A stretch of DNA of 64,000 bases from Lepas anatifera. Lineage: Eukaryota > Arthropoda > Thecostraca > Lepadidae. Shown piece after piece: positions 49,601 through 61,600 of this stretch. Under the pieces are notes generated by a model. That model saw only the letters and a program-made list of their open reading frames with translations, made no database searches and was not told the origin of the DNA. Position numbers and translations under genes: made by a program. Position 1 is the stretch's first letter. Each line of letters opens with the position of its first letter. The stretch covers positions 682,001-746,000 of the forward strand of contig JAOTON010002229.1 in the NCBI GenBank assembly GCA_034440635.1, read 5' to 3'.

Positions 49601-52600
49601 AAATAAAAACACTTCACAAAACTGCAGTAAAAGCGATGCGCATCCGGCCGCTGAGTGCGGTGACTGCGCCGCCCAGGAGCCGGCCGCGTCGTGCCAGCCG
49701 ATGTCCCAAACGCCCAGCGGGTCATTTTTGTCCGGTGTCATATCTCAGAATCTAAAAGCGGTATCGGTTTAAAACTTTAGGAACATCTTATTTGGCATAT
49801 TTTAAACATAGGAACACATTTGTTTCGCCAATCTGAAAGCTGGAGGTAGGTGCGGGCGTTAATGGGTTAATGCGCGCTGGAGACCATATTTTTAAGTTAA
49901 TTCTATATTAAGTACAAGCTTATGCCATCAAATGAAAACATTTCTAAAGTGTCAAAGATCAGCTCATCCCAAGTTTTTTGTTACATAATGTTATTTATTT
50001 ACCTTTATTTTCACTGATATAGAAAATAAAGGTAAATATAGAATAAACTGCTGCACGGCAGTCAAATTGCCGGAGGCTATAACTCAAGTGCTATATCTAG
50101 CGACCTAAAAATGCCACCAGCGTGTTCTGGAGGGTCGATAGCTCTATGGGTAAAGTTAGATACTTGGGGCTGTACTGAAATGTGGGATGCCCATTTTGCG
50201 TGGTGCAGCCAGTCCAATGTATTTCAATAGCGACATGTCTCAGGTAACGGAAAAGGCAACAACAAAAAAAACCGAATTGAAAAAGGGATATAATGGTCAA
50301 TAAGAAGATAAGAAACGTAAAAAAGCAATAACAAAGAGACAACCCAATTGTTCAATTGATAAAGCGGTGAATTCTGGCCCACTGCTCAGGAAACCATGTG
50401 CTAGTTGAGAATTAGGACAGATTCCCCTGGGAAGCTCTGGCGTTCAGCGTTTACCCCTCGTATGTCTGAATCAGAGACGGCGGATTCCATTTTCGAGAAG
50501 TGGTGCAAGATTTTCTGGAGGGGGCGCCTTCCTCCCCAGGGGGCGCCATCATCTCTTGGGGGGCGCCTTTGCTATCCAATGGCGTTCTGCAGAAACTCTT
50601 TGGACTCGGCGTGCGAGGCCACGTGGGGTGGTTTATTTCTAATATTCCGAAAAATAGGTATTTTAGATTTCGCGTAAACTCAGTCGTATCGGATGGGCAT
50701 CAGCAACAGAGTAGCATAGCCCAGGATTCTGCGATATTCATAGCCTTGTTTGCAGTTATGACCAATGATATTGCAGACACTTCCCGCAAACATACGTCAC
50801 GTGTTTTTCGTTGAAGACTTCACAATATGTGTGACAGTGTCTACTACAGCAGCTGCGCAGAGGCGGCTGCAGCTTGGCCTTGACATATTGCAGCAATGGA
50901 TCACACGCAATGGACTGAAATTTTCAAGTTCAAGGACATAGTGCGTGCACTTTTATAATAGACATTGAGACTGAATACCCGATTCTGTAAACTCGCGGAA
51001 ATCCGAGCGACGTTGTAGCAGAAACCAGATTTATCAAGCTCACACTCGATAAGCTTTCATATGTGCCACACCTGAAGGATTTCCGCAAAAAAACGTTTCG
51101 ATACGCTGAAAATACTGAAGGTGTTGACGAGGATGAGATACCGTGCAGATAGAGAAATGTTTCTCATGCTATACACGTTATACGCTTATCGCCTATATAT
51201 ACGTTATGCGCACGTTATACGCTCATTGTTATACGCTACGTTATAAGCTTCTTATGCTGTATAGATCACTTATTCGTCCGAAGATCGAGTACGGCTGTGT
51301 CAGAGCCGCATGACGAAATCCATGGAGCGAAGCGGATTGAGATTTCTCAAGAGGCTCTATTCTGGCCGTTTGGCGGTTCTGACAGTTGATACCAGGGCTC
51401 TGCAATTGTGTAGGGTGATTGCCCTTTTACGCTAGACGCCCAAACTAAGGCCCCGAATTTAAATTCAAAATAGTTTTTGAGAAATTTTGGAACAAATGTT
51501 TTCAATTTTGCATTTTTATCATTTTTATTTCTTAAGCGACGAACTTGAAATCTGCCTCCTTTTGAATAAGCAACAAGGCCACCTAAGAAAAAAAGTTCGA
51601 ACTGGTCCGACAATATTTATTACGCCAAAACGCAGTATTTCTAGTACAAGCAAAAAGATATTGAAATTTGACAGCCGACTTGTAAGCTCGAAATGTCAGA
51701 AGGCACGCTTCAGTTAGTTTAAAGACAGCGACGTGGAGGCAGCTACGTCAATTTTCTTGTGCTTAGGCATAGTTTCCAGTGGAAAACGTAAAATTCTGAC
51801 CTAGTTTTTACCATTTTGCCGGAAGACTACATTTTTGCTCATTTCATTTAAATCTTAATCTCTCGCGATCTAATGCGCCGATTTGACTTTTCATTTCAAA
51901 TAATGAAAGAACATTGCTTCCGCCTGATAATATTCGGAGATGGATATCGAGATAATAAAATTCATTGTCTTATATGTATTAATATAATTTTAGTAGAAAA
52001 CCTTCTATTTGCAGCTTTTCGGTTCAGAGCATATGTCATTCACAAGCTCAGAATTGACATGGCTGAATAGGAAAATTAATTGTAGTCATTCAATTCATTT
52101 ACACTACCCACTTATCTCCAACGGCTTTCGAGTAATTCGTCCGAAAGGGTATTTCAAGGAGCTAAATTTCTCGGAACATGTTTGCTTCTCACCATGGTTT
52201 CAAGTCCTCAAAATGAATGGAAGTGGATGCAATTTGGCATAAAGCTAGCTTAGGGTCCTGGGTAGCCGATACAAGTGATTCTAGGCGAATCTAATGTTTG
52301 GTTCGTCTTCTAGAAGCAGCTTTATACCATGCCTTTTCTGTACGAACACAACACCCGGCGCCACGATCACGGCATCGTTTCGATTGCGTGATACCGGCCA
52401 GTGACCTCCTGACGGGTCACAGGTGTAGGGTTAGTGGGAGTCGGTACTGTGTGGCGCAGTGGACTAGTGGTTAGAGGTCCTGTCTCGTGATGAGGAGTGC
52501 GCGGGTCGAATCCGGGGTTGACTGCGGGATATTTACTATTTATTTCAAAGAAAAGAATGATGGCACTGACCTACAGGCTTATGAAGAGATACATTGAGAA

Positions 52601-55600
52601 AGAAATATGGTTGATTTCAGCACATTGTCATGCGGCTCTCCTGCGCCGGTGGGGGGTTGCGTATGAGGCCACTCCTTAGTCCGCGAAAAAGATTATCGAT
52701 ATGTCCGTCATCTCGCTATCAGAATAGTAACAGGAGCGTTCCAAGCTTCACCCATAATAAGCATGCCAGTGGAAATTAGTGAAATACCGCTACAAATGCG
52801 CAGTAAGATACTCGCTTTGCATTAAGCCATTAAAAGGAATGTGGCACCTTTAGAACGTGATTTTAACTGAGATAGCCAAGTTGTAAAGCAAATCGGAAAA
52901 CCAGGTGCTCTATATATCATTTGTCTTCGAACTCGATTTTTCCGTAGAAAAAAACTAAAACCTACCCGAAATGTACCTCTCATGTACCTCTCGCCAGGCG
53001 GCCATTGTTGTGAGCTGCTGGTGTGACGACATATGCTGACATCACGATGAGCATCAGCCAATCGAAGCCCTTGAAGTGTTTCGAGTATGGTAGTGGTTGC
53101 CAGATCATGACATCATCCAGAGGCAGATATTTATTCATTTTTCTAGAGGAGTATTTTAAAAATAAAAGCATTGAGCTTGTTGTACATTTTTTAGAGAAAT
53201 CATGAGTGGTTTCATTATTTTCGGCTAAAAGTACGCCTATTTACACAAAATTCCAGGATTTTACCAAGGTGCCACGTTCCCTTTAAAATAAGTCACCAAC
53301 ACGCCCCACATACCAAACATTTTTTTGGCGACGCCTACCTCAGTCAGATAGACAGTGGCTCGCGTTTTGCAACCCGTCACCAGGGAGTGAGAGTCTGTGC
53401 CTGGCTGGCACAGGCTGGTATCGACAGCAATCCCGTCGAACCACATGGAGCAGCTGTTATTGAACCATAGCTCATCTCGACAGTTAACACGAACACAACC
53501 TACGCCAACAAAGCAAAAATTTGCCTCCTGAACCGACGCGCCAGTATTTTATGAACTTGCTTGCGGAGCCGTTCGAAAACCATGTCTGTTTCTATATAGA
53601 CGGTTGCAAAAGAAAGTGACAATGGCACAGGGCGTGCATTTGTTGGTGACGATGTTGAGAAGTTTTCTAGTTTGCCTTACGAAGGATCCATTTTTACTTC
53701 AGAGCTGTACTCCATTTTTTTGCTGTTTGGACCAGGTGTCTAAGCTGATGGTGAGGAAGTTTGCGATTTTTACCGATTCGCTGTCTTATCTGCAGACATT
53801 GAAGCCATTTTATTTCTATAATGCGTCGTCACCTTGGCAGGCCATGCTGAAGATGACTGGATCTTCTGTGTGCACTGATTAGTCCAGTAGGAAGACACAG
53901 GCAGTTTGGATGGCTACCATCTCAGCCTGAAAACTCGAGCAGAGCGAGCCTGCTGGTCGCCTGAGCTCATGCTGGGCTCTGTCTGGTGACTCGATGAAGA
54001 CCCAGCTCCCCCGCTCGTGACCCCTCTGTGCACTGACCCGTCGGTCCACACCCATGTGGCACATTGAGTCAGGGGAAGCGAGGTGGGGGAGAGCTACTCG
54101 CTTCTTCCGGACAGGTGGCGCTCCTGATGTCAGTGGGCCCACGTCTAGTTGAAATGTGACTCACTCTCCTGATAACCACAGTGGAAGACGTCGAGGAAGG
54201 AAAGACTCGATGGGGAGGGAGATGCCTGCTTGATCCTACATGTCTTTGCCCACCTGCCGCCACCCGGTCACCGAGGAGAGTCGAGAGGGCGCTGTCGCCT
54301 CCGCACGTCTTCACAGAGGGTCTTCAGGCGGCAGGGTATGGAATTTCACCAGCAGTCGGGTCGCGAGCACCCTCCTTCTGGCCGCTACGCGGGGAGTCTT
54401 AACTCGGCTGGGAGTGGAGTGGGTGCATCCTGTGATGATACGTGCCGACGCTCTCATTTTGCGTTCCAGCAGCTCGACATGAAATGGCGGTGTGGCGTGG
54501 AGCCACGCTGCGGCCGCTTACTCCATCGCTCCTCTCACGTAGCCAGTAGCGACGGTTCGGAGGTGCTGTTCGTGCAGCCCCCAGTTGCAGCCGGACAGTT
54601 GACGTAGGTGGGAGATGCGGGGGTGGACCTTCTCCCACAGTCTCTTACAGTGTGGACCGAAATGGAGGAGCCGATCGATGGTGACGCCAAGTAGCTGTAG
54701 GGTGTCTCCAGCAGTGACAGACTTCCCGTCGACCTTAAAATTGAAGGGATCGGCGTCTCTGGCCCACTGGGACATCACCAGTACTTGGATCTTGGCTCCT
54801 GATACCACCATTTTGTGCTGTCGGGTCCACTTCATGAGGGTGCCAGCAGCAGCTTTATTGCGCCCGGTCCTTGGCGACTTGGATGTTGTTGCCCGTGCAG
54901 AGAGCCGCCGTATCATCGGCGTACATGTAGGGAGCATCCGGGAACCGCGCAGAGTGCGTCTACCAGCCGAGCCGCCCATACAAAATAAAACTGGCGATAA
55001 GACACTTCCTTACGGCAGGCCAGTTCGAACATGCGCTCACTGGAAAGCACACCATTTAGTTCCACCTGGACTCTTCGGTCCCGGAGTCACTGCCAAATCC
55101 AGGCCACCGTGCAATTTGACAGCCCCATCTACAGCAGGCGAACGCGTAGCAGGTGGTGGTCCACTACGTCGTACGCGTGCGCGAAATCAAACGCGACGAG
55201 GACGTATTTCTGCGCGGTCTGTCCATCGGGAGGGCGGCTGTGTCTCGATTTGGGCATGCACAGTGCACGCTCACCTCTTCTCTTAAATGAGTCCTGAACT
55301 TGACCTGAAGGCGATGGTTGATGGTACCTATAAGTGGATGGTCAGTGACAAAATATACTCGTTTTATCAATCTGAATGGTCTTTTCACTTCGATCTGAAC
55401 ACTGCACATGATCATTAAACGCGCAAATTACAGCCAATAAACGAAAAAAAGGTATCAATTTATCAAGAGAGTACTTGGACACGTTGAAACTGTTTTCTTT
55501 TTATTCTAGTAGGGCCCATTTATGTCACAAATCACACATGCCTATGGCATGATCTATTTCAGCATTCAATCACATGGCTACCGAAATTCTCTTAACACCT

Positions 55601-58600
55601 CCGAAATTTCACGCACAAGAGCAATTCTCCCATGCTGATGAATTGAAGAATATAGATAAAGGTCGATGGAAAATGCCCACATACTTCATTCTGTGTTTAT
55701 CTTAACGTTTCAACTTCCCTTATATCTCCTTGAGTCTGCCATCTGGTTCAAACATTATTTTTAGGAGCAATTAATAATGTGGGTTAAAGTCCGGTTTGTG
55801 TTTCCTACAACTTAAAGCTTTTCCGCTGAGGTAATTTTCTTGGACAGCGCACAGGCCAGGTTCACACTCGCTGCGATTATTTTCAATGTCCTCTCACCAT
55901 TATCTTACGAATCTTGGCCACGTGGAAAGGCAAAATGATGCTTATCATATTTGATATTAAAATAAACTTAACCTCTCTTCACTAATAGAAAAATCCTCAG
56001 ATATATACCTTTATGTTCAGCTGTTGCATCTTCCCAAGTGTCTTGAATTTCTCCATGACCTAGTGGTAGTTACAGATTTTTCAAGAGGTGCCGAAAAAAG
56101 TGTGGACTGAACTGTTTAGCAATTCATTGTTTCAAATATCACGCCAAATAGGCATCTTGCTTGGCTGGTACAAACTGTTATGGCTGGGAGAGGGTGGGAT
56201 AGGACGTTGTTAAAAATACGATCCACGAAAATGACGGCAACCGAAAACCGAACACCATAGGCGCCCTTTGGGTGAAAAGTTGATGGTAAAGTGCCCACTT
56301 TGAGGCTCCGCGTTCCCCCCCACCTTACTAAAATTCTAGATCCGCCCATACGCGGATCCAGGGGGCAAAGGAGAGGGGCAGATGCAGCCCCCGATCGATC
56401 CTCGGCGCCCCCTGAAATGGTCACGGCGCCCCCTGAAAGGTTGATGGCACTCGCCTGAAGTGGCGCTTCCCGCTCTCCCCCAGGATGCGAAAATCGGTGC
56501 TCACCGATAGGATTTTACGCCCACCTGGTAGGTTTTTCCGGTCAAAAGTGGCGCCCCCTGCTCCGGATGGCGCCCCCGGGAAGGTGCTCCCCTCCGATTG
56601 GCAATCCTGGATCTGCCTATGGATCCGTCACTGTTCAAGAGCAAACAATTCACAGAAAAAGCAGGAAGATATCAAATGTTAGCGGGGAGTGGTGCGGCCA
56701 AGATAATTGATGATGCTAACAAATTGTTTAGTTATGTGGATAAAATAATTGGGTCGCCACACGGGATTGGAAGGGGACTCCTGTCTTCTTATGAGATGGG
56801 CAGTGTGTTAAAAATATATCGTCAAGTCAATATCAAATTATCAACATTTAGTTTTATACAGTGCACTGTTCACTGCAGTGATACAAGAGTGCTCTGTCCT
56901 TTTTCTGTGGGTTTATGACACCCGGTAGGGTTCGTTTTAGCCTCAAATATGGCTTATGTGGTATTTATTTGGCCATTTGGCCGCTCCGGTTGCTCGGTTG
57001 GTAGAGCGTCGGGCTCAGGCCCGCTGCTGAGAAGCATGCAGTGGCAGTGCATGTCCAGGCTTGAGATCGGTTCCCCTGAGACGCTCCGGCGCTCAATCGT
57101 TTGCCCGACGTAGGTCGGCTGGCAACTGACTGATGAGATGATGACCTGAGCGAGGCGGCCATCCCTGTGCTTTGTGGGAGGTTAAACTTTGGCTTCTAAA
57201 TCAACCCTTCATTGTGGGCGTTACTCGTTCGGGTGGTGGGGTCGGGGTCTCCGTGACAAGTCCCTTGAGGACTTTAATGAGACTCAGACTCCAACAGCCG
57301 TACTGGGAAGAACTTGGACGAAATTTATAAAAAACAAGATTTTTTAGTGCAAATACAATTTGAACCTTTTGGCCTTTTCGCAAACCCGGTTTGGCCTTTT
57401 TCCGTTGAAAAAATCCCGCAGTCCTGGGCAGCATCTCTAATCTTTAGAATATGGAATAACAAAAAATAGGAGACATCTTTTTAACACTAGCACGTCTAAA
57501 TTTTATTAACGCCCCCTCCAAATGGGGGTTTGATCCCCCGAAGACATTATAATGGCCAGCACAAGAAAATCTCTACCGTCCCCCCCTCCACTGAGTTTTC
57601 CTTAAAAAATGTTCCGCTGTCCTTTCCAGGGGGCGCCTTTCCTATCCATGGGTGCTTATTCTTTCCAGAGGGGGCGCCTTTGCTCTCGGGGGGGCGCCTT
57701 TTGCTATCCAGGGATGCCTGTGCTAACCAGGGGGTGCATATGATATCAAGGGGCGCCGTGGATCTTCGGAGGCGTCTCTGCTGTCCAGGAGGCGCCTGCG
57801 CTATCCAGGAGCACCTATGCTATCCAGATCCTTGCATATTATGATCCTCCAGATCCTATGCAGAGACCCGGATCCTTTACTCAGGGGGCGGGGGCCGCCT
57901 TTTGCTGTCCAGGGGTGCCTGTGCTAACCAGGGGCGCATATGCTATCCCGGGGTGCCGTTGCTCTTCTTTAGGGGCGTCTCTGCCGTCCAGGGGTGCCTA
58001 TGCTATCCAGAGGGTGTGTTCTGTCCATGGGGCGCTTTTTGGTATCAAAGGGCGTATTTGCTGTTTTGGGGGCGCCTATCCTATCCAGAGGGCGCCCCTG
58101 CTGTCCAGGGAGCACGATTGCTATTAAAGGGAGCTTATGATATCCAGAGGGGTGCCTTTGCTCTATGGGGAGGGGGCGCCTCTTAGTGTACAGGAGTGCC
58201 TGTGCTAACCAGAGGGCGCCTATGCTATTCAGGGGCGTCGTTACTCCTCAATTGGGGGTGCCTTTTTCTGTCCAGGGGCGCCTCTGCTGTCTAGAGGTCG
58301 CCTTTGCTATCCAGAGGGGCGCTTTTACTCAAGGGGGTGGGCACCTTTTGCTGTCCAGGGTGCAGCTTTGATGTCAGGGGGTGCCATTCATATTTGAAAG
58401 TGTATTTTATTTTACACAGAGGGTACTACCCCCTTCAGACAGGCGATGTGTCTGATTTTCTCTTGACCGGCCGGGGGCGCCGGCAAAATGCGGGGGTGCC
58501 ACCCAAATCCGTGAGGGCCTCCCCGTACGAGGTCAAAACCAGGTGTGCAAAAATATACTATTGTACACCATCATTTTTTCAAGGTGTGCAACTGCACACC

Positions 58601-61600
58601 CTGTCCTGCGGAATCCGCCGTCCCTGCCGCCGTTGTTTTCGGGAGGGGGGTTTCTCTCTTATCTCTCCAGGGGGCGCCTTTCTTATCAAAGGGCGCCTAT
58701 GTTGTCCAGGGGGCGCCTTTTCTCTGCGGGGGGGCGCCTTTTGCTGTCAAGGGGTACCTGTGCTAACCAGGGGGCGCATGTGATATCTAGGGGCGCCGTT
58801 TCTCTTCTTCGGAGGCGCCTCAGCTGTCCAGGAGGCGCCTACGCTTTTCAAGGGCGCCTATGCTATCCAGAGGGGCGCCATTACTCAAGGGAGGGGGCGC
58901 CTTTTGCTTTCCAGGGCGCAGTTTTGATGTCAAGGTGCGTCATTCATGTATGAAAATGTCTTTTTCACAGAGGATCCTACCTCTTCAGGTAGGCGGTAAT
59001 GAGGCTTGATTTTCTCTGACCGGCCGGGGGGCGCCGGCTGAGGCCTGGGGGGGGGGCGCCTCCTGGACAAAGCCAAAACAAGTGGTGCAAAAAGATACTT
59101 TTGCACCACTTGAAAAAATCGAGTGGTGCAACTGCACCACTTGCACCCTGGAATCCGCCGTCCCTGTGTCTGATGGTAACAGTCTAGTGAGATGGTCACC
59201 TGAGTGGGGTGGCAGTCCCTGTGTTTCATGACCGCTAAACACTGGCTTAAAAATTAGCCCATCATTGCAGGAATTGCCCGTTCGGATGGCTGGCTCGGGG
59301 TCTCCCAGTCAAGTTCATTGATTACTTGAGTGAGGCTACGATCCCAAACCCCAAACTCGCATAAACTTGGACAAAATGTATAAAGAATTTCGCACCATAT
59401 TTTGTTATACCACGATCGATGCACTGATGCTGCTAAAGAACTCCGTTCGGACAGAAACGCCATCTAACGGGCGTCACAGGCAGCTGAAGTTATGCGCCCC
59501 ACGACTCGGAGGCAGCACTGTCGTATCAAGCCTCACCACAAAATAACCTGTTAACCCTATTTCCGTCAGGCTCCCGGCTACCCCTATTTCCGGCAGGGGG
59601 GGCAATATCGGCCCCCCTAAGATCTCGTAATCTAACCGGCCGATTTTGAAAATTCAAAATGCCATAGATTCCTCTGCTGCTAAACTGTATTTTGAAAAAA
59701 AGAAAATTTCAAAATTTTTATTTTTTAGGAGAAGGTCATGCAAAATATACAATTTTTGTGTATTTTTTAGATTTTCCATAACCCTTGTCTCTGTTGAACG
59801 ATTTTCACAAAACTAGTTCAGATTTACAAATAATTGACCCAAAATTTTCATATACTCGAGTTACGCAAAAATTCGAAATTCAATGGCAGTTCCAGGACCA
59901 GGACTATGAGGGGAAATATATACAACCTAAAAAAGTTTTTGTTACGCGGATTAGAAGCCGTCATATACTGCTTGGCATCTTTGACACATAAAAAAATGAG
60001 AAAAAAAGTGAAAAACTCATCAGGGGCGGATGCAGTAAGGTAAAACAGTGGGGTAAAATACATACCAACAATATGCGAATGGTATGCATGAGTATATTAG
60101 TCCCTCAACTAGTTGAAATTTAATTTCTGATAATTTTTACCCTCCCATGGCAGCTCTGGGAAAGGGGGTGACATAGGCGGATCAAGGACTCGTCGTGGGG
60201 GGTGGGGGTGATTGGAAACACATTTTCAATATACAACGATATTGAGTCGCGGCGGTGATACTGGCTGGGAATATACATTTTGAAAATGTGTAGTGACTGG
60301 ACACGCCTCTGGTAATCTAGAATTGGGTTATAACTATTTTGAATTTTCATATACCCAATTGTATTCGCCCTGACACGGCTGTAAGCAGTCTTCTCACTCA
60401 CTAACGTTTAGTCCTTCTTGATAACATTCCCCCAATTTTGAACTGCTGTAACCGCCCCTGATGAATACAAATAGTGACAATTGTGAATGCACTATCATCT
60501 CACATAAAAAATGATATAATAAAACCATATAACTGGTATCAGGATCAGCAGAGACGGCTTCCTTTTACAAAAAACCCATCGCATACGATAATAATTGGTT
60601 TGTGGATAGAACCTCCCCAAAAACCCAGCCATAGCTCCGCCCCTGGTAAATATATAATCTTGAAAATTTCAGAAAACCTGCCTGTATTAGTTTTAGGAAA
60701 AGTCAGGAAGTTTCAAAGTTCTATCGCAAGCCGTTTCGGAGATATTCTCGAAAAACCTGAAGGGGGGCAATATTAGCCCCCCCTGCCGGAAATAGGGTTA
60801 AACAGGGATTGTACTGCACCATACAGTTAGCCACGCGGCTTTAAAATATGCATCAGGGAAAAAGCAGGCAGACACAAAATAGTTGGCGGACTATGCCCAC
60901 TGAAGTTGGTACAGATAATGTGACACCTTTGTGCAATTTCCGACTGGAGTGGTTTTAGAGGTATTTTTATTGAAAATTAATTCGGCCTTTTATCGGCTGA
61001 ATAGACTACAAGGCCTGCTATTTCCTTTCATTTAATTTTTCAATTCCCAGAGGTAAGAAGTATCCATATCCACGTGTCCTGAAACAAAATACAACGAATG
61101 CCACCACGAATACGAATAGAAATGGAAAGTTTCTAGCAAAAAAATATACTTCTGTTAGGACCCAAAGTGACACAAATAAATCAATGTTATTTTACTGATA
61201 AATTAGAAACATATTTCACATTTAAAACCAAAAATTGACAAAGTTATACGCATCATAGCCAACAGTACCAATGTCACGTTTAGCACGTAGGTTTAGAGGC
61301 CGAAGCAAAAAATGTGCCCGCGGCAACGGGGCTTAAGCATTACAGGTGGCATTATCGATGTCACCTCATACCACGTGACCATTCACAGAGAACGAAGTTG
61401 ATACGGGATTACTATTAATCCGCGAACGTTGAGTTCTGGAACAAATGAAACATCGTCCGTGGTTTCTAAGCATGCTCTATCACATGGCTAGAGCATGTGA
61501 TAGAGCATGTCGGCTCAATTCAAATTTCATTATGAAGGTGCCTCATTCTCTTTAACACGAGTGCGGGCAGTGCACTTTTGCGCAAATCAGGGTTACCCAA

